Source: JAZGDL01 sp036477795 (GTDB lineage: Bacteria > Planctomycetota > Phycisphaerae > UBA1845). From it: a stretch of 11,394 nt of DNA. The DNA lies in NCBI GenBank assembly GCA_036477795.1, contig JAZGDL010000432.1, positions 1-11,394 of the forward strand, written 5' to 3'. Both the position numbers and the translations under genes were made by a program. Positions 1 through 5,930 of this stretch are shown here, piece by piece. Position 1 is the stretch's first letter, and each line of letters begins with the position of its first letter. The notes below the pieces were generated by a model that saw nothing but the letters and a program-made list of their open reading frames with translations, did no database searches and was not told where the DNA came from.

Positions 1-714
1 CGATGGTGGTGTCGACTCGTTCGAGCCAATGGTCCGAGGTTCCCTGCCAATCGATGACGTCGATGAAGATGAGTTCGCCGTGTCCGGGGTTGAGTAGTTC
101 CAGGCGTGCCCGGGCGACTCGATCGGCCACGTGGCCGCGGGGATTTCGCCTTGCGCGGCGCCGAGAAACGTTGTGATATCGCCCACCGGCACTCGATCAT
201 CGCCGGCCGCGCTACCCTTGCAGAAGTCGATAAGCTGGGCCAACGATTTTCCGTCGACCCATTCCATGGCGTAGGCGTAGACGCCGCGGCTCTCAATAAC
301 GTCGTGGACCGTAACGATGTTGGGATGTCGGAGACTGGCGATGGCCCGTGCTTCGGTTGCGAAGCGTTCCCGTGCCCGCGACGATAGGGCGGCGGACGGC
401 GGGAGGATTTTTAACGCCACCGGCCGCCCCCCCAAGCGCTCCTGTCGAGCAAGATAGACCGTGCCCATCCCGCCGGAGCCTATCTCACTCAGTATGGTGT
501 AATCGTTGAGCCTCGGCAGCTCAGGGGCCGGCCCGATCGCCACCTGCCGCGCGAGGCGGACCAACTCCTCGACCTGGCCTCGGAGGTGGTCGCGGCCGTC
601 GAGGAGGTCGGAAGTGGAGACGGAAAGGCCGTCCTCAACCCGCTCTACGGCGCGTTCGAAGACGCTGTCGAGGAATTGCTGATCCGGGTCGGGTTGATCG
701 TCAAGTGAGCGCAT
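1..714 (-). CDS. Ser/Thr protein kinase, N-terminal part, runs off left edge, possibly broken
   Basis: The ATG at 714 follows an AAGG ribosome-binding site with about 8 nt spacing and lies 23 nt after the sigma factor stop. Residues 1-70 are an acidic N-terminal region. The Hanks-type kinase N-lobe starts near residue 72: glycine loop IGSGGMGTVYLA (78-89), VALK with the ATP-binding lysine K102, helix-C glutamate E121 in RFATEARAIASLRHPNIV, and the hinge-like YAMEWVDG (148-155). Such kinases phosphorylate proteins on Ser/Thr, and planctomycetes often carry them beside ECF sigma factors. After about residue 185-196 (near nucleotides 130-160) the frame stays open but becomes Ser/Thr/Pro-rich and unlike a kinase; no HRD or DFG motif appears before the edge. 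The minus-strand frame one base over reads much more protein-like from about 130 to 1. A frameshift, rearrangement or assembly join is therefore possible. The N-lobe assignment is firm; the left 150 bases are uncertain. Confidence 0.8.
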   Translation of the reverse strand, partial: MRSLDDQPDPDQQFLDSVFERAVERVEDGLSVSTSDLLDGRDHLRGQVEELVRLARQVAIGPAPELPRLNDYTILSEIGSGGMGTVYLARQERLGGRPVALKILPPSAALSSRARERFATEARAIASLRHPNIVTVHDVIESRGVYAYAMEWVDGKSLAQLIDFCKGSAAGDDRVPVGDITTFLGAAQGEIPAATWPIESPGHAWNYSTPDTANSSSSTSSIGREPRTIGSNESTPPS

Positions 715-737
715 AGTGACAGCCTTTGTAAGAAGCT

Positions 738-1436
738 TCAACCTGTGGAAGAGGGGTCGGGCGGGCGATCCGTCATCTTTTTCGATTCAATGGCCCATAA
801 ACGCGTCGCAAGCTCGGTTGCGAGCCGGCGCCGGTACAGTTGGGCGCCTTTGCGAAACCGATGACGCGCGGCGGAGGCGCCGATCCCGAGCCGTTCGGCG
901 ATTTCTACGATGGAGTGTTGTTCCAACAGCCGCATCCGAACGACATCGCGAAGCTCCTCCGGTAGGGAATCCAGCACCGCCCGTATGGCTTTGGCTTGCT
1001 CCTGAAACATCATGATGCGGCTCGGTGTGGTGGACGTGATCGCGCCGGGGAACACGGACGTGCTGGATTGAGATGATTGCAGGGAGGAGAAGGGTGATGT
1101 GACCGTTCCTCCGCCGCGCTTGGCCGCAGTCTCCCGAGCCACGGCGTCGCGAATCCGATTATCAATGATCGTTAGCAGCCACGACCGGAAGCTCTTGATT
1201 CCGCGCCACTCGCATCGCTTTCGATCCCGCCAGGCATGAAGCAATGCTTCCTGCCAGATGTCCTCCGGTGTCAAACGCCTCTTTAGACCGGCGTTCATGC
1301 GGTGTTCAATGACAACGAGCAGCGAGGCAGGATTCACCGATTCGATGAGTCGATCCCAGGCATTGGGGGAATCAGCAAGGAGCGGATTAGAATCGTCGTC
1401 GGATGATCGTTCCTCCTTGTCTTGATCGTTGATCAT
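738..1436 (-). CDS. ECF-type RNA polymerase sigma factor
   Basis: 232 aa. It directs RNA polymerase to a set of promoters under a dedicated signal. A region-2-like domain spans roughly residues 28-108, including LTPEDIWQEALLHAWRD and the aromatic-rich SFRSWLLTIIDNRIRD segment that binds core enzyme and the -10 element. A Ser/Thr-rich linker follows (about 109-140). The region-4 helix-turn-helix lies at about 147-206 (LPEELRDVVRMRLLEQ, then IVEIAERLGIGASAARHRF), which reads the -35 element. I chose the ATG at 1436; a TTG two codons upstream (1442) is also possible, and neither has a clear Shine-Dalgarno. The kinase gene starts 23 nt downstream on the same strand, suggesting an operon in which the kinase senses or relays the signal, as described for planctomycete ECF/kinase pairs. 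No anti-sigma factor gene is visible. The fold is clear; the exact ECF group is not assigned. Confidence 0.92.
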   Translation of the reverse strand: MINDQDKEERSSDDDSNPLLADSPNAWDRLIESVNPASLLVVIEHRMNAGLKRRLTPEDIWQEALLHAWRDRKRCEWRGIKSFRSWLLTIIDNRIRDAVARETAAKRGGGTVTSPFSSLQSSQSSTSVFPGAITSTTPSRIMMFQEQAKAIRAVLDSLPEELRDVVRMRLLEQHSIVEIAERLGIGASAARHRFRKGAQLYRRRLATELATRLWAIESKKMTDRPPDPSSTG

Positions 1437-1455
1437 GGGCAACGTGGACCAGTAA

Positions 1456-1480
1456 GATCAGGATCGCAGTCAACCTGATC
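1456..1480. repeat. Inverted repeat upstream of the sigma factor gene
   Basis: GATCAGG (1456-1462) and CCTGATC (1474-1480) are perfect 7-bp arms around an 11-bp spacer. The element sits 20 nt before the sigma factor ATG and 91 nt past the FG-GAP gene stop. It could be an operator or 5'-leader hairpin for the sigma gene. It is a poor intrinsic terminator because no T-run follows in either direction. Function is inferred only from position. Confidence 0.4.
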
Positions 1481-1571
1481 CGTTTCCTTGGGAGGGCAAC
1501 ACCAAGCAGCACACCATAGGCCGCCGACGCACCAATCGGTGGGAATCTCTTCCAGGCCACATCCCGGCGGG

Positions 1572-3206
1572 TCATGGGAAGCGCCCGCCTGCACGCGCGG
1601 CCGAAGCCGCGGCCTCCGAGCCGGTCTGCTTGAGCGGCGCCGCCCGACGCCGGCCAAACATGACCGTCCCCGCAACGAGCAGCACCAGCACCGTCATCAT
1701 CAGGCCCCATTCCGAGACGGCCGGAACCAGTGGCGTCGCTCCGCTGTTCTGCATCAGGATGACCACGTCAGCCAGTTCGTCAATCAGAGCCAGGTCGAGG
1801 TCTCCGTCATTGTCGAAGTCCAACATCAGGGCACAGGAAGCCGCCACCGGCGAAAGAAACTCATCGGCCGGCGTGAAGTTGCCGCTACCGTTGTTGACAA
1901 AGAGGAGCCAATCGCCGCCGAAACTCGAGGTGACCCAGTCCAGATCGCCGTCCCCGTCCAAGTCACCCAGATCGGTCGCCAGCGGAAACGGATCGGTCGA
2001 CGTGGCCTGAGGAGCGCCAAGCTGGCCGGTCCCGTCGCCCAGCAGGATGGCGGCGTTGTTGCTCGTGCTGTTCGCGGCTGCCACGTCCTCGGTGCCGTCA
2101 CCGTTCACGTCACCGCAAACGAGCATCCAAACGGCCCCGCCGCTGCTCTGCGAGGACACGTGCGTAAAGGTGGCGTCACCGTTGCCGACGTTGACGAGAA
2201 TCTGCTGGGACGACCGTGCGCCGACCACGAGGTCAAGGATGCCGTCGTCGTTCATGTCGGCCGCGGCGAGCGCCCATTCCCCGACACCGCCACCCTCGAA
2301 GAACGTGGGCGCGCCGAAAACGCCGTTGCCGTCATTGAGCAGCAGCGAAAGGTTGCTGCTGTTGGCGTTGGTGTTGACGATGTCCAAGTCGCCGTCCCCG
2401 TCGACGTCCAGCACGGCGATTCCGCGCGGCGCGCTGCCGACGCCGACTTCCTGCTGAGGAGCAAACGTACCGTCACCCACGCCGAGTAGGATCGACACGC
2501 TGTTGGTATTGATGTTTGCGACGCAGATGTCGACGAATCCATCGTTGTCAAAATCCGCCGGTTCGGACGGGCTGGCGCGGTCGTTGACGGGAAAGGGCGG
2601 CTCGATGAATTCCTCGAAGAGCCCCGTCCCGTCAGCTTTGTTCATGAAGACGCGAAGGTCCGCCGTGTCTTCGTTGACCAGCGTGATATCCAGCCAGCCG
2701 TCGCGATCCAAGTCCGACGCGATGCCGCCGTACGCCCGACTCGACTCCTGCGGCGTGGTGCGCGTCGTCATCTCGGCGATTTCGACAAACTCCATCGGCG
2801 CCGTGTTTGCTCGAGTCCAGAACTGGTACGAGTAGCCTGCGCTGCGCAGGGTCGATCCGGTTGTCGACTCAATGTCGTGCGAAAGGACCACCATGACAGT
2901 TTCCCCGGCCGAAAAGGATCGATCCGGCGCCAGCGTTACGGACTGATCTCCGTTGGTGAAACTGAATGTCCCGGCGACCGCACCGCTCCACCTGCCGAAG
3001 ACGCGGAAGCTCGAGGAGTTGACCGAGCTGTGCAGAACGGGCTGGTCAAAATGGATGGTGACGGCAGAACCGACCGCAGCCGTGAGCAGGTGTCGTGCGG
3101 GCTCGACCGACACAACCTGGAGATTGCCCGCGCCGTCGGCAGCGCCGGCGAACAGGATCACGGCTACGGCCACCGTTGCGCTGAGCGCCTGGCGCTCGCA
3201 AAGCAT
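1572..3206 (-). CDS. Secreted FG-GAP/VCBS repeat protein with IPTL-CTERM-like sorting signal
   Basis: 544 aa. Residues 1-26 are a signal peptide (hydrophobic core TVAVAVILFAGAADG). Residues 30-132 look like a bacterial Ig-like domain of the Big_5 type. Seven calcium-binding loops of the form D-x-D/N-x-D-G-x-x-D lie near residues 165, 218, 268, 318, 366, 415 and 463, about 50 apart, as expected for a seven-bladed FG-GAP beta-propeller. The C terminus has VPAVSEWGL (494-502), a hydrophobic stretch (503-517) and RRR (519-521), matching the IPTL-CTERM layout for sorting and cell-surface attachment. An unusually long 23-residue tail follows the arginines. The start is firm: GGGGAGGAGG (3214-3223) lies 7 nt upstream of the ATG. 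The protein is probably surface-exposed; its ligand or role is unknown. Confidence 0.9.
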   Translation of the reverse strand: MLCERQALSATVAVAVILFAGAADGAGNLQVVSVEPARHLLTAAVGSAVTIHFDQPVLHSSVNSSSFRVFGRWSGAVAGTFSFTNGDQSVTLAPDRSFSAGETVMVVLSHDIESTTGSTLRSAGYSYQFWTRANTAPMEFVEIAEMTTRTTPQESSRAYGGIASDLDRDGWLDITLVNEDTADLRVFMNKADGTGLFEEFIEPPFPVNDRASPSEPADFDNDGFVDICVANINTNSVSILLGVGDGTFAPQQEVGVGSAPRGIAVLDVDGDGDLDIVNTNANSSNLSLLLNDGNGVFGAPTFFEGGGVGEWALAAADMNDDGILDLVVGARSSQQILVNVGNGDATFTHVSSQSSGGAVWMLVCGDVNGDGTEDVAAANSTSNNAAILLGDGTGQLGAPQATSTDPFPLATDLGDLDGDGDLDWVTSSFGGDWLLFVNNGSGNFTPADEFLSPVAASCALMLDFDNDGDLDLALIDELADVVILMQNSGATPLVPAVSEWGLMMTVLVLLVAGTVMFGRRRAAPLKQTGSEAAASAARAGGRFP

Positions 3207-3265
3207 GAGGGTTCCTCCTCCCCGCTCTACTCCGACATTTCCCAGTTATCAAACCTCAACGCGCC

Positions 3266-3294
3266 ATCGTAGCCAAGCGAGCCAGCCGACTCAA
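3266..3294 (-). promoter_or_regulatory. Predicted sigma70-type promoter for the FG-GAP gene
   Basis: Read on the minus strand, TTGAGT (3289-3294), a 17-nt spacer and TACGAT (3266-3271) form a good -35/-10 pair. Transcription would start near 3259, giving a leader of about 52 nt that contains the strong Shine-Dalgarno at 3214-3223. The rest of the 291-bp gap to the AHSA1 gene shows no ORF or convincing terminator. This is a prediction from spacing and consensus only. Confidence 0.5.
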
Positions 3295-3497
3295 GCGAAA
3301 ACGGCCCATCTTGCCCCTGCCTTTGCCTCCCGAGCCGGCCTTGCGGCACGCCGGGATGCCAATTCGGGCGCTAAGATGTAGATCACCGCGGCTACACGCG
3401 TGTTCATTGGCATGTCGATTTGCTCCAGACGGGCAATCCCGCGCTGGTCGGGCCGGTCGATACGATGCGGGTCATCACCGTGAGATTGGCGTTGAAA

Positions 3498-4013
3498 TCA
3501 CTCCTGCTCCAGGACTTCCGCGATGGCCTGGAGGTGCGTGGTCCAGCCGCCTTCGGTTCCGTCGCGCATGGCGGGCGAAAGGATGCCTTGGTGTTTAATG
3601 GTCACGTCGGTTCCGCCTTCGACTTCGCGGAACTCGATGGCCACGTGCTCGTCGACGGTGGGCGGATCGTGGTTCACGTTCCAGGTGAAGACCAGCTTTC
3701 GAGGCGGATCGACCTCCAGGAATTCACCCTCCATGATCCATTCGTAATTGGGATCGTCAGCGGGCGATTCACAGCCGCCGCCGATCTGCTTCATGCAGTA
3801 GCGTCCACCGACCCGGGCATCCACCTCGCAGGTGGTCAAGCCCTCGCCCCGGTGGGTGCGCCACCACTTGCGGCGCAGTTCAGGCTTGACCCAGGCCTCG
3901 AACACCCGCTGACGCGGGGCCCGGATGAATCGGGACACGTTCACGCTCAGCGTTTTAGGGTTTCTTGGGGCAGCGGTTGCGCTCATGGTCTTGTTCTCCG
4001 GTGTGGTGGTCAT
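3498..4013 (-). CDS. AHSA1/SRPBCC-domain protein
   Basis: 171 aa. It belongs to the activator-of-Hsp90-ATPase-homologue-1-like branch of the START/SRPBCC superfamily, whose helix-grip fold encloses a hydrophobic cavity for small ligands. Family signatures seen: SRFIRAPRQRVFEAWVKPELRRKWW (27-51), DARVGGRYCMKQ (65-76), EGEFLEVDPPRKLVFTW (95-111), VAIEFREVEGGTDVTIKHQG (124-143) and the terminal GWTTHLQAIAEVLEQ. The frame is open further upstream, but ATG 4013 is the best start. It overlaps the arsR stop as ATGA (4010-4013) and has AGGAG about 9 nt upstream inside the end of arsR. This implies translational coupling with the repressor. ArsR plus AHSA1 is a common bacterial pairing; the ligand is generally unknown and no substrate can be named here. 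Confidence 0.93.
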   Translation of the reverse strand: MTTTPENKTMSATAAPRNPKTLSVNVSRFIRAPRQRVFEAWVKPELRRKWWRTHRGEGLTTCEVDARVGGRYCMKQIGGGCESPADDPNYEWIMEGEFLEVDPPRKLVFTWNVNHDPPTVDEHVAIEFREVEGGTDVTIKHQGILSPAMRDGTEGGWTTHLQAIAEVLEQE

Positions 4014-4369
4014 TTCTTTTTCTCCTGTTGGGGGGCTGATTCTGATTCGGTTTGCTCGACGAACTGGGCCAAGGCGTCCAACTGCTGGGTCCAGAAGCGG
4101 CGGTAGCGCTGGATCCACGCGGCGGCTGCCCGCATGGGGGCTGCCTGCAACCGGCAGCGCCGCACCCGCCCCTGCCGGTCCTGGGTAAGCAGCCCAGCCC
4201 GCTGCAGCACCCGCAAATGCTTACTGACCGCTGGCAGGGAGACCTTGAAGGGCCTGGCCAGCTCACCCACGGACGAGTCCCCCCGGGCCAGCCGCGACAG
4301 AATGGCCCGCCGGGTGGGATCCGACAGGGCGGCGAAGGTGGCATCGAGCTTGGACGAATAGTTAACCAT
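4010..4369 (-). CDS. ArsR-family winged-helix repressor
   Basis: 119 aa, typical for ArsR/SmtB. FAALSDPTRRAILSRLARGD (12-31) is the classic N-terminal helix pair. The DNA-reading helix-turn-helix is VGELARPFKVSLPAVSKHLRVLQRAGLL (34-61), followed by the wing TQDRQGRVRRCRLQ (62-75). There is no CxC metal box on the recognition helix, and the only cysteine is in the wing, so it is unlikely to be a metal sensor. It more resembles the ArsR members that sit with AHSA1 proteins and autorepress. The C terminus is long, Gln/Glu-rich and ends in KKK. No Shine-Dalgarno precedes ATG 4369; promoter position implies a leaderless or almost leaderless mRNA. Start choice is supported by the family N terminus. 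Confidence 0.93.
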   Translation of the reverse strand: MVNYSSKLDATFAALSDPTRRAILSRLARGDSSVGELARPFKVSLPAVSKHLRVLQRAGLLTQDRQGRVRRCRLQAAPMRAAAAWIQRYRRFWTQQLDALAQFVEQTESESAPQQEKKK

Positions 4370-4377
4370 TTGGTTAA
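4362..4377. promoter_or_regulatory. Predicted ArsR operator covering the transcription and translation start
   Basis: TTAACCATTTGGTTAA is a perfect 6-bp-arm inverted repeat with a 4-bp centre. It includes the arsR start codon (4367-4369) and lies directly downstream of the -10 box. A further GTTAAC at 4380-4385 overlaps the -10 and repeats the GTTAAC at 4361-4366. An AT-rich palindrome in this place is typical of ArsR self-repression: bound protein would block polymerase. Binding itself is inferred. Confidence 0.7.
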
Positions 4378-4406
4378 ATGTTAACGCACAATCAAGCTCG
4401 GGTCAA
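4378..4406 (-). promoter_or_regulatory. Promoter of the arsR-AHSA1 operon
   Basis: On the minus strand TTGACC (4401-4406), exactly 17 nt, then TAACAT (4378-4383) make a near-consensus sigma70-type promoter. The predicted start of transcription is 4371-4372, two or three nt before the arsR ATG. A/T tracts at 4409-4425 (a T-run and an A-run forming a small palindrome) sit just upstream of the -35, where an UP element would be. The local drop in GC stands out against the GC-rich surroundings. Confidence 0.75.
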
Positions 4407-4472
4407 GCACTTTTTTGAAAAAAATGTCTAGAAACGGGCGTTGAGGATGGCGAATTAACCGGGGTAGCCGGC

Positions 4473-5930
4473 CTACGGGCACGTCGGCCCCGTCCATGTG
4501 TCACCCCCGCCCGCGGCGGTTGCACCGAAACATTGGAAAATGTCGGCGAAGAAGGTCACCTGCTGGTCCGGCACCGACGGCGAATCGCCCTGTGTGTCAA
4601 CTTCTGTCCCCGGATCCGGTCCCGTAAAGTTCGGGCCTCCCGCGGCGGCAGTATTGCTGAACTGCTTGAACAGGTCGGCGAAGAAGGTCACCTGCCCGTC
4701 GTTGCTGGAGTCGCAGAACACCCACGTTATATTGGCCGGCTGCACCGGATCCGAATCCGTGTGGCTACCGCAGTCCCCCCCCACCGCCGTCACCACCGGC
4801 GCCGAGTTGGGGGCCACGGCCAACCCAGTCACGTATAGGGCGTTTGCACTGTTGCTGGTCCATGTGTCAGGCGTCAGGAAGTCGGCACTGGCGCAGTCAG
4901 CAACGCCCGTCCCAATGTTGACCGAAACACCTCCACCGTCATCGTAGTCCGTGTGGGTCAACTGCAGCCATTCTGTGACGCCCCCGCATTCGATGCGGAA
5001 GGCCACCGGAACGGTGCAACTTGTGTCCGGTTCAATCTCGATATACCGCGAGGCGATGCCCCCCATAACGTTCGGCGGGGCAACCGGTTCGCGAATACAG
5101 TTCCCGTCGCAACAGTCACCGTTTGCGGTGTTCCCATCGTCGCACTGTTCCGTGCCGGAGTTGTTCACTGTTCCGTCGCCGCAGAACTCGATCGCGCAAA
5201 TGGCATTGCAACCATCTCCATCGGTCGTATTACCGTCGTCGCACTCCTCGCCGGTATTCGTTACACCGTTTCCGCAAGGGGTGAACTCGTACGCACCCAT
5301 GTCCACGATCGGTGGCGTCCCGTTGCCGGTGTCGGATGTGTCCGGTGCATCGAAGAACCGTGAGCGACCGTCTAAGTCGAACGGAACAGACTCAGCGGTG
5401 TCACCGTCCCCGTCGAGATCCAGAGTGTCAACGGGTACGGCGGTGTTGTCAGCGGCGTCCACGCACGGTGATACTGCTGTGAGCCTTAGGTCATCGTCTT
5501 CGGTCCCTATTATGTCATCTGCGCCGTCAGCATCACGGAATAATGGGTCTTCGCCGATGTTGCCAACACCGCTCAGGCCGCCGGTCAAGCCCTGAATGCA
5601 GGAATAGTTCAACAGAACTGGCGCGCCACTGAATACTCCGAACTGTGCGGATTCTCCGGTACCCGTTGAGTCGCTATTCCCCCAGAGAACACAATTCGTC
5701 GCCGTAAGCTGTTGCATATCAGCTATTAGGCCACCGACCAGATTGCCGGCCCAGTTCTGGCTGAAAGTGCAGTTGATTAGCGTGGCGGGAGCGTTGAAGT
5801 TGTGCATTCCACCCCCTGCGGAATAGTAGCGGTACGCGGAATTACCGCTGAGCAGACAATTCACGAATGTTGGGTGCGGATGATTGTCATTGTAGACAGC
5901 GCCTCCCCCCCCCAGTGACGGCATTGCCAA
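4473..5930 (-). CDS. Giant beta-helix surface protein, C-terminal part after a frameshift
   Basis: 485 aa as an independent frame, but it continues the gene at 5887-8877. Deleting one G from the poly-G run at 5905-5913 joins VTGGG to GAVYND in a normal beta-helix repeat, giving one protein of 1,467 aa (numbered from TTG 8877). In that numbering this part holds the end of the second beta-helix module, closing with IVDMGAYEF near 1191-1198 (choice-of-anchor Q style ending). Next is a Cys-rich region of two Myxococcus-type disulfide repeats (EECDDGNTTDGDGCN, EQCDDGNTANGDCCD; about 1201-1260), then a domain of unknown type (about 1265-1385). Two dockerin-like repeats end the protein (1388-1467). 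No membrane anchor is seen at the C terminus. The TTG/ATG codons at 5930/5924 lack a Shine-Dalgarno, so independent translation is unlikely. Confidence 0.85.
   Translation of the reverse strand: MAMPSLGGGGAVYNDNHPHPTFVNCLLSGNSAYRYYSAGGGMHNFNAPATLINCTFSQNWAGNLVGGLIADMQQLTATNCVLWGNSDSTGTGESAQFGVFSGAPVLLNYSCIQGLTGGLSGVGNIGEDPLFRDADGADDIIGTEDDDLRLTAVSPCVDAADNTAVPVDTLDLDGDGDTAESVPFDLDGRSRFFDAPDTSDTGNGTPPIVDMGAYEFTPCGNGVTNTGEECDDGNTTDGDGCNAICAIEFCGDGTVNNSGTEQCDDGNTANGDCCDGNCIREPVAPPNVMGGIASRYIEIEPDTSCTVPVAFRIECGGVTEWLQLTHTDYDDGGGVSVNIGTGVADCASADFLTPDTWTSNSANALYVTGLAVAPNSAPVVTAVGGDCGSHTDSDPVQPANITWVFCDSSNDGQVTFFADLFKQFSNTAAAGGPNFTGPDPGTEVDTQGDSPSVPDQQVTFFADIFQCFGATAAGGGDTWTGPTCP
4476..4715 (-). repeat. 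Two tandem dockerin-like C-terminal repeats
   Basis: The last 80 codons encode two copies starting QVTFFADLFKQF and QVTFFADIFQCF, identical at 17 of 26 aligned residues and ending TGP. At DNA level 4542-4562 and 4674-4694 are the same 21-bp sequence. The first copy is preceded by SNDG, so SNDGQVTFFADLFKQF resembles an EF-hand/dockerin half-site with lost acidic residues. Dockerin-like tails are common at the ends of planctomycete exoproteins; the binding partner is not known. Confidence 0.7.

Noticed and set aside
1488..2489. 333-codon open frame on the plus strand
   Set aside because: It lies antisense to the FG-GAP protein, whose signal peptide, repeats and C-terminal signal are unmistakable. 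The product has no recognisable domain; long antisense frames are expected in this GC-rich coding DNA.
4014..4118. 35-residue N-terminal extension of the AHSA1 protein
   Set aside because: The extension overlaps arsR in another frame and is not family-like. The ATGA overlap with AGGAG gives a much better start at 4013.
4465..4477. GTAGCCGGCCTAC near-palindrome at the stop of the giant gene as a terminator
   Set aside because: The stem is short and imperfect, overlaps the stop codon and is not followed by a T-run close enough to act as an intrinsic terminator.
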